64,000 nucleotides of DNA, taken from NCBI GenBank assembly GCA_017308255.1, contig JAFKFN010000007.1:96241-160240 (forward strand), written 5' to 3'. Source of the stretch: Altererythrobacter sp. GTDB lineage: Bacteria > Pseudomonadota > Alphaproteobacteria > Sphingomonadales > Sphingomonadaceae. How positions within the stretch are numbered: position 1 is the first letter of the stretch; every line of letters starts with the position of its first letter. Shown here one piece after another: positions 26,764 through 34,901 of the stretch. Made by a program: the position numbers and the translations under genes. The notes below the pieces were generated by a model. That model made no database searches. It had not been told where the DNA came from and saw only the letters and a list, made by a program, of their open reading frames with translations.

Positions 26764-26847
26764 TTGACTTGGCCCGCCACCTCTCTATTGCGCCCGGCGG
26801 GCCACGCGGTCCCAACGCCGCGCGAGCTCTCTGCAAGGAGAGTCTTT
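26764..26847 (+). promoter_or_regulatory. Promoter and structured 5' leader of serC
   Basis: TTGACT at 26764-26769 and TATTGC near 26786 form a plausible sigma-70 promoter. Around it are an 8-bp palindrome (GGCCCGCC at 26771-26778, GGCGGGCC at 26796-26803), a stem CGCGG/CCGCG near 26805-26822, and a hairpin in which CTCTC pairs with the Shine-Dalgarno GAGAG at about 26827-26842. A second CTCTCT near 26781 could pair with the same site. The Shine-Dalgarno-hiding hairpin resembles a cis-regulatory leader; a 'serC motif' RNA has been described in alphaproteobacteria, but I could not check the match. Confidence 0.5.
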
Positions 26848-27975
26848 ATGACTGAATACCCGCTTCCGGCGCGCAAGCCTGCGCGTCCGTTTTTTTCTTC
26901 CGGTCCCTGCGCCAAGCCGCCGGGCTGGTCTCCCGAAAATCTCAAGACCGAATCGCTGGGGCGTTCGCATCGCTCCAAGCTGGGCAAGGCGCGCCTGCAA
27001 TACTGCATCGACCTGATGCGGGAGCTGCTGCAGCTGCCCGAAACGCATCGCATCGGCATCGTGCCCGGTTCCGATACCGGCGCCTTCGAAATGGCGATGT
27101 GGACGATGCTCGGCGCGCGCGGCGTGACGGCGCTGGCCTGGGAGAGCTTCGGTGAAGGTTGGGTCACCGATGTCGTCAAGCAGCTCGGCATCGAAGCCAC
27201 GGTTTCGCGGGCCGATTACGGCCAGCTGCCGGATCTCGATAAGGTCGACTGGGCGGATGACGTGCTGTTCACCTGGAACGGCACCACCAGCGGCGTGCGC
27301 GTGCCGGATGGGGAATGGATCCCGGCCGATCGCCAGGGCCTGAGCTTCGCCGACGCCACAAGCGCGGTGTTCGCTTACGACATTCCGTGGGACAAGATCG
27401 ATGTCGCCACCTTCTCGTGGCAGAAGGTGCTCGGCGGCGAAGGCGCGCACGGCGTGCTGGTCCTCGGCCCGCGCGCGGTGCAGCGGCTGGAGGAATACAC
27501 GCCCAAGTGGCCGCTGCCCAAGGTCTTCCGCCTGATGAGCAAGGGCAAGCTGGCCGAAGGCATTTTCAAGGGCGAGACGATCAACACGCCGTCGATGCTG
27601 GCGGTGGAAGATGCGATCTGGACGCTCGAATGGGCGAAGTCGGTCGGCGGGCTGGATGGCCTCAAGGCGCGCGCCACGGCGAACGCCCACGCGCTCGACA
27701 AGATCGTGGCGGAACGCGATTGGCTGGGCCATCTGGCGGTCGATCACGGCATCCGGTCGAAGACGTCGGTCTGCCTGACGGTCGAGGGCGCGGACGCCGA
27801 TTTCATCAAGGCTTTCGCCAAGCTGCTGGAAGAGCAGGGCGCGGCTTATGACATCGCCGGCTATCGCGATGCCCCGCCGGGCCTGCGCATCTGGTGCGGC
27901 GCCACTGTCGACACCGCCGACATCGAAGCGCTCGGCCCCTGGCTCGACTGGGCCTGGAACTCGCTCAAGAATTAA
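26848..27975 (+). CDS. serC: Phosphoserine aminotransferase
   Basis: A 375-residue PLP enzyme converting 3-phosphohydroxypyruvate to 3-phosphoserine with glutamate in the serine pathway (and a paralogous step in pyridoxal phosphate synthesis). It is the alphaproteobacterial subgroup of SerC (starts TEYPLPARKPARPFFSSGPC). The PLP lysine is in FSWQKVLGGEGAHG (Lys193), and GSDTGAFEMAMW and NGTTSGVRVP contact the cofactor. GAGAG at 26838-26842 lies 5 bases before the ATG, and the upstream open frame is rejected. serA follows in the same direction. Confidence 0.94.
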   Translation: MTEYPLPARKPARPFFSSGPCAKPPGWSPENLKTESLGRSHRSKLGKARLQYCIDLMRELLQLPETHRIGIVPGSDTGAFEMAMWTMLGARGVTALAWESFGEGWVTDVVKQLGIEATVSRADYGQLPDLDKVDWADDVLFTWNGTTSGVRVPDGEWIPADRQGLSFADATSAVFAYDIPWDKIDVATFSWQKVLGGEGAHGVLVLGPRAVQRLEEYTPKWPLPKVFRLMSKGKLAEGIFKGETINTPSMLAVEDAIWTLEWAKSVGGLDGLKARATANAHALDKIVAERDWLGHLAVDHGIRSKTSVCLTVEGADADFIKAFAKLLEEQGAAYDIAGYRDAPPGLRIWCGATVDTADIEALGPWLDWAWNSLKN

Positions 27976-27977
27976 GT

Positions 27978-28067
27978 CTCGTCAGTCCCGCGCAGGCGGG
28001 AACCCAGCGAAAAAAGATGCGCGAAGCGCTCGATCGCCCTGGGTCCCCGCGTTCGCGGGGATGACGA
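27978..28067. repeat. Dispersed TCATTCCCGCG...CGGGAACCCAG-type repeat between serC and serA
   Basis: A pair of arms, GTCAGTCCCGCGCAGGCGGG with AACCCAG, and CCCTGGGTCCCCGCGTTCGC, in inverted orientation around a central spacer. Related copies are at 29697 and 45097. The repeat lies inside the serC-serA operon. Confidence 0.7.
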
Positions 28068-28083
28068 AATAGAGGAATTTATC

Positions 28084-29667
28084 ATGACAAAGCCCAAAGT
28101 CCTCATTTCCGACAAGATGGACCCCAACGCCGCGCGCATTTTTGAAGAGCGCGGCTGCGATGTCGATGTGAAGCCGGGCATGACGCCCGACGAGCTCAAG
28201 GCCGTGATCGGCCAGTATGACGGCCTCGCGATCCGTTCGGCCACCAAGGTGACCAAGGACATCCTCGACGCCGCGACCAATCTCAAGGTCATCGGCCGCG
28301 CCGGCATCGGCGTGGACAACGTCGATATTCCCGCCGCCAGCGCCAAGGGCGTGGTGGTGATGAACACCCCGTTCGGCAACTCGATCACCACCGCCGAGCA
28401 TGCGATCGCGCTGATGTTCGCGCTGGCCCGGCAGCTTCCGGAAGCCAACGCGCGCACGCAGAAGGGCGAATGGCCGAAGAACGCCTTCATGGGCGTGGAA
28501 GTGACCGGCAAGACGCTGGGCCTGATCGGCGCGGGCAACATCGGCTCGATCGTCGCCAGCCGGGCGCTGGGGCTGAAGATGAAGGTCGTCGCCTACGATC
28601 CGTTCCTGACGCCGGAACGGGCGGTGGAACTCGGCATCGAGAAGGCCGATCTGGACACGCTGCTGGCCAGGGCGGACTTCATCACGCTGCACACCCCGCT
28701 GACCGAGCAGACCCGCAACATCCTCAGCCGCGAGAATCTGGCGAAGACCAAGAAGGGCGTGCGCATCGTCAACTGCGCGCGCGGCGGACTGGTCGACGAG
28801 GCGGCGCTGAAGGAAGGGCTCGATTCCGGCCATATCGCCGGGGCCGCGCTGGACGTGTTCGAGACCGAACCGGCGAAGGATTCGCCGCTGTTCGACACGC
28901 CGAACTTCATCTGCACCCCGCACCTCGGCGCCTCCACCACGGAAGCGCAGGTCAACGTGGCCCTGCAAGTGGCCGAGCAGATGGCGGATTTCCTGGTGAA
29001 CGGCGGGGTGACCAATGCGCTCAACATGCCCAGCCTCTCGGCCGAGGAAGCGCCGAAGCTGAAGCCCTACATGGCGCTGGCGGAAAAGCTTGGCAGCCTG
29101 GTGGGCCAGCTGGCCCACGGCAATCTCGACAAGATCTCGATCGAAGTTGAAGGCGCCGCCGCGCAGCTCAATCCGAAGCCGATCACCGGCGCGGTGCTGG
29201 CCGGTCTGATGAAGAACTATTCGGACACGGTGAACATGGTCAATGCGCCGTTCCTGGCCAAGGAACGCGGCCTCGACGTGCGCGAGGTTCGGCATGACCG
29301 CGAAGGCATCTATCACACCCTGGTGCGCGTCACCGTGGCGACCAGCCAGGGCGATCGGTCGGTGGCCGGCACGCTGTTCGGCAACGGCTCGCCGCGCCTG
29401 GTGGAAATCTTCGGCATCGGCATCGAAGCCGATCTCGAAGGCAACATGCTCTACATCGTCAACCGCGACGCGCCGGGCTTCATCGGCCGCATCGGCTCGC
29501 TGCTGGGCGAAGAGGGTATCAACATCGGCACCTTCCACCTCGGCCGCCGCGAGGCCGGCGGGGAAGCGGTGCTGCTGCTGAGCGTCGACCAGCCGATCCC
29601 GCCGACCCTGGTCGAACGCGCCGAGAAGCTGGAAGGCGTGAAGCTGGTCAAGGCGCTGGCGTTCTGA
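28084..29667 (+). CDS. serA: D-3-phosphoglycerate dehydrogenase
   Basis: A 527-residue enzyme performing the first step of serine synthesis, oxidising 3-phosphoglycerate with NAD. The N-terminal substrate domain, NAD-binding motif LGLIGAGNIGSIV (about 144-156), the catalytic arginine in NCARGGLVDE and the catalytic histidine in CTPHLGAST are present. A long intervening domain and C-terminal ACT domain (about 455-527, LYIVNRDAPGFIGRIGSLLG) place it in the long form, which is often serine-regulated. The start ATG at 28084 is 108 bases behind serC, so co-expression is likely despite the repeat. Confidence 0.96.
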   Translation: MTKPKVLISDKMDPNAARIFEERGCDVDVKPGMTPDELKAVIGQYDGLAIRSATKVTKDILDAATNLKVIGRAGIGVDNVDIPAASAKGVVVMNTPFGNSITTAEHAIALMFALARQLPEANARTQKGEWPKNAFMGVEVTGKTLGLIGAGNIGSIVASRALGLKMKVVAYDPFLTPERAVELGIEKADLDTLLARADFITLHTPLTEQTRNILSRENLAKTKKGVRIVNCARGGLVDEAALKEGLDSGHIAGAALDVFETEPAKDSPLFDTPNFICTPHLGASTTEAQVNVALQVAEQMADFLVNGGVTNALNMPSLSAEEAPKLKPYMALAEKLGSLVGQLAHGNLDKISIEVEGAAAQLNPKPITGAVLAGLMKNYSDTVNMVNAPFLAKERGLDVREVRHDREGIYHTLVRVTVATSQGDRSVAGTLFGNGSPRLVEIFGIGIEADLEGNMLYIVNRDAPGFIGRIGSLLGEEGINIGTFHLGRREAGGEAVLLLSVDQPIPPTLVERAEKLEGVKLVKALAF

Positions 29668-29696
29668 ACGCCGGCCAGACACCCTTGCAAAACCTC

Positions 29697-29797
29697 GTCA
29701 CCCCCGCGAAAGCGGGGGCCTTGGCGCGCTGAGCGCCGCCCGCGCTTCTTCGCTCGCCGGCTTTCCGGCCGGCGATGCGAAGGGTGCGGGAGTGACG
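29697..29797. repeat. Degenerate CCCCGCGAAAGCGGGG-type repeat between serA and hisZ
   Basis: CGTCACCCCCGCGAAAGCGGGGG at about 29696-29718 forms a stem-loop, and an inverted partial copy ending in GTGACG closes the element near 29797. It is related to the repeats at 27978 and 45097. Confidence 0.55.
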
Positions 29798-29820
29798 AAG
29801 TTGGGGGAAATGAAGCCGCG

Positions 29821-30933
29821 ATGATCGATCCCGCCGCCGACCTGCTGCCCGAAGGGCTGGAAGACCGCCTGCCCCAGAGCACGGCGACGGCGGCGCGTAT
29901 CGAACGTGCGGCGCTCGCCGTGCTCGATGCGCATGGCTATGACCGCGTGCGCCCGCCGCTGATCGAATTCCTGCAATCGATGGCCAGCCGCATGGACGGG
30001 GTGAAGACGCGCAAGCTGTTCCGCTTCGTCGATCCGCGCAGCCTGCGCACGCTGGCCCTGCGTTCGGACATGACGCCGCAGATCGGTCGCATCGCGGCGA
30101 CCGGCCTTGCGGGCAAGGCCCGTCCGCTCCGGCTGTGCTATGCCGGCCAGGTCGTCCGTATCGCCGGGGAGCAGCTCGATCCGCGGCGGGAGAACCTGCA
30201 GCTGGGGGCGGAACTGATCGGCCGCGACACGGCCGCCGCCGCGGCGGAGATCGTCGAACTGGCGATCGCCTCGCTCGAAGCCGCCGGCGCGAAGGGCATC
30301 TCGGTCGACTTCACCTTGCCCGACCTGGTGGACACCCTGGCGGCGGAGGAGCTTCCGCTTGCGCCCGGCCAAGTCGACGCGGTACGGCGCGAGCTGGACG
30401 CGAAGGATGCCGCCGGCCTGCGCGAAAAGGGCGGCGAAGCCTATGTCCCCCTGCTTTACGCCAGCGGCCCGTTTGCCGAAGCGATCGGGAAGCTGGCGCG
30501 GATCGATGCGGGGGGCGCGCTCGCCAGCCGGATCGACGCGCTGCGCCGGATCGCCGCGCGTGTGGAAGGCCGCGCCCGGCTGACCCTCGATCCGGTGGAA
30601 CGCCACGGGTTCGAATACCAGACCTGGTTCGGCTTCTCGCTCTATGCCGAAGGCGTGCGCGGCACGCTGGGGCGCGGGGGAACATACCTGATCGGCGGCA
30701 GTGACGAGCCGGCCACCGGCTTTTCGCTCTATCCCGAGGAACTGGTGGACGCGGTGAAGGCGGAGGAACCGGCCCGCCCGGCCGTGTTCCTGCCGCTGGG
30801 CCACGATCCGGCCCAGGCCGCCGGCTTGCGGGCGCAAGGCTGGCGCACGGTCGCCGCGCTGGAGGAAACCGATGACGCGCGCGCGCTCGGCTGCTCCCAT
30901 CGCCTTGAGGGCGGGGAAGCCAGCGCTCTTTGA
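29821..30933 (+). CDS. hisZ: ATP phosphoribosyltransferase regulatory subunit HisZ
   Basis: A 370-residue homologue of histidyl-tRNA synthetase catalytic domains that lacks the synthetase activity and forms the regulatory half of the short-form HisG complex. The class II motif 2 region reads LALRSDMTPQIGRIAATGL, and RPLRLCYAGQVVRI follows as in HisZ. The aminoacyl-adenylate loop normal for HisRS and the anticodon-binding domain are absent. It lies upstream of the small membrane gene and purA; hisG is not in the window. The ATG at 29821 follows GGGGGAAATGAAGCCGCG. Confidence 0.88.
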   Translation: MIDPAADLLPEGLEDRLPQSTATAARIERAALAVLDAHGYDRVRPPLIEFLQSMASRMDGVKTRKLFRFVDPRSLRTLALRSDMTPQIGRIAATGLAGKARPLRLCYAGQVVRIAGEQLDPRRENLQLGAELIGRDTAAAAAEIVELAIASLEAAGAKGISVDFTLPDLVDTLAAEELPLAPGQVDAVRRELDAKDAAGLREKGGEAYVPLLYASGPFAEAIGKLARIDAGGALASRIDALRRIAARVEGRARLTLDPVERHGFEYQTWFGFSLYAEGVRGTLGRGGTYLIGGSDEPATGFSLYPEELVDAVKAEEPARPAVFLPLGHDPAQAAGLRAQGWRTVAALEETDDARALGCSHRLEGGEASAL

Positions 30934-31059
30934 GCGGCCGGCGCTTTTCCGCTCGCGCCGCCTCCATGATCTTGCCGCGATTGCGTGCGATAGGGGCGCA
31001 CAACAGGTTCCACTCTTTAAATTGAACGAAGAAAGGACGTTCGAGACGCGGGGGTAGCC

Positions 31060-31467
31060 ATGAAAGACCGGATTCTCCGTGAGCCCGCTTTCGCGCTGGG
31101 CATGCTTGTATGGCTGGTCGCGGCGACGGTGTTCCCGTGGCAGCTCGGCCTCGCGCGCGCGTCGATCGTCCACTTCGCCCTCTACATCGCGATCGCCGGT
31201 TGCCTGCTCGCGGTGGCCGACGTCTTGCTCAATCCGGCGTTCTATCGCCGGTGGGACGATGTCGCGCTGCAAGGCGTCTTCTGGGCGATCGGGCTGTCGG
31301 TGCCCGGAGGAATCCTGTTCGCGCTCGGCCATTCGGCCTCCCCGGCGGCGGACCGGCTGGAGGACAGGTTATGTATCATGGCCGGGCTGGCCAATCCGGC
31401 CGACCATACCGAAGGCCCGATCGAGGAAGCGCTGGAGCCCACCGAATCCTGTGAAATCGGCAGTTGA
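31060..31467 (+). CDS. Small integral membrane protein of unknown function
   Basis: A 135-residue protein with three predicted helices: about 11-27 (FALGMLVWLVAATVFPW), 35-58 (IVHFALYIAIAGCLLAVADVL) and 70-90 (GVFWAIGLSVPGGILFALGH), then an acidic cytoplasmic tail ending in ESCEIGS. I do not recognise a family. GGGGGTAG lies before the ATG. It sits between hisZ and purA on the same strand, but nothing ties it to either pathway. Confidence 0.6.
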   Translation: MKDRILREPAFALGMLVWLVAATVFPWQLGLARASIVHFALYIAIAGCLLAVADVLLNPAFYRRWDDVALQGVFWAIGLSVPGGILFALGHSASPAADRLEDRLCIMAGLANPADHTEGPIEEALEPTESCEIGS

Positions 31468-31575
31468 GCGCGCCTTCCGGCCGCGCCTGCCGCGAAACGC
31501 GCCGCCAGGCATTGCCACCGGCAGGCACAAGTCCTAGGGCCGCGCCGGTTCTTGGCGGCAGGAAGGCAGTAACCC

Positions 31576-32865
31576 TTGGCCAACGTCACGGTGATTGGTG
31601 CCCAGTGGGGCGATGAAGGCAAGGGCAAGATCGTGGACTGGCTGGCAAGCCGCGCCGACGTGGTGGTGCGCTTCCAGGGCGGCCACAATGCCGGCCACAC
31701 GCTAGTGGTGGGCAACACCACCTACAAGCTCAGCCTGCTTCCTTCGGGCATCGTCACCGGCACGCTGTCGATCATCGGCAATGGCGTGGTGCTCGATCCC
31801 TGGGCACTGAAGGCGGAGATAGAGCGGCTGGAAGGGCAGGGCGTCTCCATCACGCCGGCCAACTTCGCCATCGCCGACAACTGCCCGCTGATCCTGCCGC
31901 TGCACCGCGATCTCGATGCCTTGCGCGAAAGCGCGGCGGGCAAGGGCAAGATCGGCACCACCGGCCGGGGCATCGGCCCGGCTTACGAGGACAAGGTGGG
32001 CCGCCGGGCGATCCGCGTGTGCGATCTGGCCCACTTGCACGAGCTGGAGCCGCTGCTGGACCGGCTCTGCGCCCATCACGATGCCTTGCGGGCCGGCTTC
32101 GGCGAACCGCCGGTGGACCGGGCGGAGCTGCTGGCCGAACTGCACGAGATCGCCCCGTTCGTGCAGCAATTCGCCCAGCCCGTGTGGATGCGCCTGCGGG
32201 AAGAGCGCAAGAAGGGCTCGCGCATCCTGTTCGAAGGCGCGCAGGGCGTGCTGCTGGATGTGGACCACGGGACTTATCCCTTCGTCACCAGTTCCAACAC
32301 CGTCAGCGGCACCGTGGCCAGCGGCAGTGGCATGGGGCCGAGCGCGGCCGGCTTCGTGCTCGGCATCGTCAAGGCCTATACCACCCGCGTCGGTTCCGGC
32401 CCGTTCCCCACCGAGCTGGACGATGCCGATGGGCAGCGGCTGGGCGAGCGGGGGCATGAATTCGGCACCGTGACCGGCCGCCAGCGGCGTTGCGGCTGGT
32501 TCGATGCGGCGATCGTGCGGCAGAGCTGCGCGATCAGCGGCGTGACCGGCATCGCGCTGACCAAGCTCGACGTGCTCGACGGCTTCGCCACGCTGAAGAT
32601 CTGCACCGGCTATCGCCTGCGCGGGGAAGAGATCGATTACCTGCCGGCCAATGCCGCCGAGCAGGCCGAATGCGAGCCGATCTACGAGGAAATGCCGGGC
32701 TGGAGCGAATCCACCGCCGGGGCGCGGCGCTGGGCCGACCTGCCGGCGCAGGCGATCAAGTACATCCGCCGCATCGAGGAACTGATCGAGTGCCCGGTAG
32801 CCTCGGTTTCCACAAGTCCCGAGCGCGACGATACAATTCTGGTGCGTGACCCCTTTGCCGACTGA
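31576..32865 (+). CDS. purA: Adenylosuccinate synthase, TTG start
   Basis: A 429-residue enzyme that joins IMP and aspartate with GTP to form adenylosuccinate, the first committed step to AMP. The GTP P-loop variant [15 protein letters not shown] is at 8-22, [11 protein letters not shown] contributes IMP binding, and [23 protein letters not shown] and the C-terminal [11 protein letters not shown] are complete. No ATG is available; TTG at 31576 has AGGAAGG at 31560-31566 and places the family N-terminus (MANVTVIG) correctly. Confidence 0.95.
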   Translation: MANVTVIGAQWGDEGKGKIVDWLASRADVVVRFQGGHNAGHTLVVGNTTYKLSLLPSGIVTGTLSIIGNGVVLDPWALKAEIERLEGQGVSITPANFAIADNCPLILPLHRDLDALRESAAGKGKIGTTGRGIGPAYEDKVGRRAIRVCDLAHLHELEPLLDRLCAHHDALRAGFGEPPVDRAELLAELHEIAPFVQQFAQPVWMRLREERKKGSRILFEGAQGVLLDVDHGTYPFVTSSNTVSGTVASGSGMGPSAAGFVLGIVKAYTTRVGSGPFPTELDDADGQRLGERGHEFGTVTGRQRRCGWFDAAIVRQSCAISGVTGIALTKLDVLDGFATLKICTGYRLRGEEIDYLPANAAEQAECEPIYEEMPGWSESTAGARRWADLPAQAIKYIRRIEELIECPVASVSTSPERDDTILVRDPFAD

Positions 32866-32904
32866 GGGTATGGGATTGGCGCCCTTCGGGAGATCGCACC
32901 GCCT

Positions 32905-33636
32905 ATGACATCGCGTGAGAAGACGGGACTGTTGCCACTGGACGACAGCGGCCCCGCGCGTCCCTTGGCCGAAAAGGCGCTGACGATTGCCTGGGGCGCG
33001 ATCCAGTGGCCCTGGCTCCTGCGCAGTCTGTGGGGCGGCAAGCTGGCCGACAAGCACGCCCTGCTCGACCGGCTGGGCCTGCCGCATGACGCGCTGCCGA
33101 ACCTCGGCAGCTGGAAAGCGGATACCTGGTTCCTGTGGCGCATCGTCGAAGCGATCGAGCGGCTGCGCCCGCAGCAGGTGGTGGAACTGGGCTGCGGCGC
33201 TTCCACCCTGGTGATCGCCAAGGCGCTGGAGGAGAACGGCGGCGGGCACCTTTCCAGCTATGACCAGCACGCCGGCTTCGTCGAAGCGACCTCGCAATGG
33301 CTGGCGACTCACCGCCTCGGCGCGGACTTGCGGCACGCGCCGCTGGTGGCGGATCCTTCCGATTGGTCGCACACCTGGTATGCGCTGCATTCGCTGCCAC
33401 GCGAAATCGACCTTCTGGTGATCGACGGGCCGCCCTGGGCGCTCAACCCCTTCATCCGCGGACGGGCCGAGACGCTGTTCGACCGCATCGTGCCGGGCGG
33501 CATGGTCCTGCTCGACGACGCGGCGCGTCCCGGCGAACGAGTCGTGGCGTCACGCTGGAAGCGGGACTGGCCGGATTTCGATTTCACCCTGCTTCCCGGC
33601 GCCAAGGGCACCCTGATCGGCACGCGCCGGCGATAA
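32905..33636 (+). CDS. Class I SAM-dependent methyltransferase (Methyltransf_24-like)
   Basis: A 243-residue protein. The motif I region is VVELGCGASTLVIAKALEE (about 92-110), and acidic motif II and DLLVIDGPPWALNP (about 172-185) are the usual Rossmann methyltransferase strands. The DGPP motif is seen in the Methyltransf_24 group, whose members act on diverse substrates. It has no signal peptide. It follows purA by 39 bases and could be in the same transcript. No substrate can be assigned. Confidence 0.75.
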   Translation: MTSREKTGLLPLDDSGPARPLAEKALTIAWGAIQWPWLLRSLWGGKLADKHALLDRLGLPHDALPNLGSWKADTWFLWRIVEAIERLRPQQVVELGCGASTLVIAKALEENGGGHLSSYDQHAGFVEATSQWLATHRLGADLRHAPLVADPSDWSHTWYALHSLPREIDLLVIDGPPWALNPFIRGRAETLFDRIVPGGMVLLDDAARPGERVVASRWKRDWPDFDFTLLPGAKGTLIGTRRR

Positions 33637-33728
33637 CCGCGCGAAGGCCGCCGGTGCGTGGGGTCCCCACGCGGCGAGCGGGGTATCTGTTTCGGCCTTC
33701 GTCCGGGTCCAGTTGGTCTGCCCCAACC

Positions 33729-33807
33729 TCGTCATTGCGAGCGTAGCGAAGCAATCCAGGGCGGTGCAGCGCGCCCCTGGATTGCTTCGCTACGCTCGCA
33801 ATGACGA
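33729..33807. repeat. Complete CGTCATTGCGAGCG-type palindromic repeat
   Basis: Left arm from TCGTCATTGCGAGCG at 33729 to CCAG near 33759, right arm ending CGCTCGCAATGACGA at 33807. The arms are an almost perfect inverted repeat of about 31 bases. It is the cleanest copy of the family in the window, between the methyltransferase and a regulator gene. Confidence 0.85.
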
Positions 33808-33847
33808 GAGAAGGAGAAGCGTCAAATTCTTGACCTGATCTTTATTT

Positions 33848-33862
33848 GTTCTCATGATGTTC
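33848..33862 (+). promoter_or_regulatory. Perfect GTTC-N7-GTTC box (alphaproteobacterial LexA-type site)
   Basis: GTTC at 33848-33851 and GTTC at 33859-33862 are separated by exactly 7 bases. A -35-like TTGACC (33830-33835) lies upstream, so the box covers the expected -10 region of the next gene (start 33887). Motif match is seen; LexA binding is inferred. Confidence 0.5.
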
Positions 33863-33886
33863 GTCCAATCAGGGGAAGGACATCCG

Positions 33887-34882
33887 ATGCCGCAGGCCGA
33901 TTTCGTCTATGTTCCGGCTAACGATCCGGGCGGTCTGCGGCCGGCTGTCTCGATCTTCGCCGACCATGCGCACGTGCGGGACGAACTGTGCGAAGATGTG
34001 AACGCGGCGGGGCTTCCCCTGCGCACATGCGGGGCGATCGGGGCACTGCTGGAAGGCGAACAGCACCCTCTGGGGGAACTGGTTCTGCTTGATTGCCCCG
34101 CGGCCGATGCGCAGGCGATCGCCGCGCTTTCGCAGCTGGATGCGCGCGCGGCGCGCGCGGGGGCGCACCTGATCGTTTCCACCAGCGTTGCCGCGCTGGA
34201 CGATGTTTTCGCCTGCTGCGATCAGTCCGGTGCGCAGATACTGGTCGATCCCACGCGGGCGGAACGGATCATCGCGCTGGGCCGCGTGCTGGCCAAGGTG
34301 CCGAACCTCCGCTTGCGCGAGCTGAGCCAGGATGACCGCATGGCCTTGCTGCGGCTGACCGAGCAGGTCACCCAGATCGCCCAGCGGCTGGAGCGGCTGA
34401 GCACCCAGGTCGGCATCACCGGCGATGATCGCGCGTTCCGCTTCGAAAGCCCGGCGCCGGCTTACGGCGGCCCGCCGGAGGATGAAGGGGAACGGCTGGC
34501 GCGCCCCCGTTCGGCGGCCTCGCGCCGGCCGCCGCTGCCCGATCCACGGCTGGTGCGGCGGATCATCCGCCATCGCCAGCTGCGCGCCCGCTTCTTCGAT
34601 CCTGAGCTGTTTGCCGATCCCGCCTGGGACATCCTGCTCGATCTCACCGCCGCACGGGCGGAACATGCGCGCGTGTCCATCACGTCCGCGTGCCTGGCCA
34701 GCGGCGTGCCGCCCACCACCGCGCTGCGCTGGGTGGGGCAGATGATCGAGGCCGGCCTGCTCGAACGCGTGCAGGATGACGTGGACCGCCGCCGCGCCTT
34801 CGTGGCCCTGAGCGATCGCACGGCCGATGCGATGGCGCGCTATTTCGCCGAACTCGGCCGCTCGGTCACCGCGCTCGTCTGA
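33887..34882 (+). CDS. Winged-helix transcriptional regulator with a receiver-like N-terminal domain
   Basis: A 331-residue protein. The N-terminal region (about 1-125) looks like an alpha/beta receiver or REC-like fold (PAVSIFADHAHVRDELCEDV, ELVLLDCPAADAQAIAAL, HLIVSTSVAALDDVFACCDQ) without clear phospho-Asp geometry. A coiled-coil follows (LLRLTEQVTQIAQRLERLST), then a C-terminal MarR-like winged helix (about 245-325) with SITSACLASGVPPTTALRWV and a basic wing (QDDVDRRRAF). The family is common in Sphingomonadales but not, as far as I know, functionally defined. GGAAGGA at 33873-33880 supports the ATG at 33887 over the ATG at 33854. Confidence 0.7.
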   Translation: MPQADFVYVPANDPGGLRPAVSIFADHAHVRDELCEDVNAAGLPLRTCGAIGALLEGEQHPLGELVLLDCPAADAQAIAALSQLDARAARAGAHLIVSTSVAALDDVFACCDQSGAQILVDPTRAERIIALGRVLAKVPNLRLRELSQDDRMALLRLTEQVTQIAQRLERLSTQVGITGDDRAFRFESPAPAYGGPPEDEGERLARPRSAASRRPPLPDPRLVRRIIRHRQLRARFFDPELFADPAWDILLDLTAARAEHARVSITSACLASGVPPTTALRWVGQMIEAGLLERVQDDVDRRRAFVALSDRTADAMARYFAELGRSVTALV

Positions 34883-34901
34883 CGGGCAGGCGCCCGAACG
34901 G

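Noticed and set aside
33854-33886. Upstream ATG start for the winged-helix regulator
   Set aside because: The ATG at 33854 lies inside the GTTC-N7-GTTC box and has no Shine-Dalgarno sequence; GGAAGGA supports 33887.
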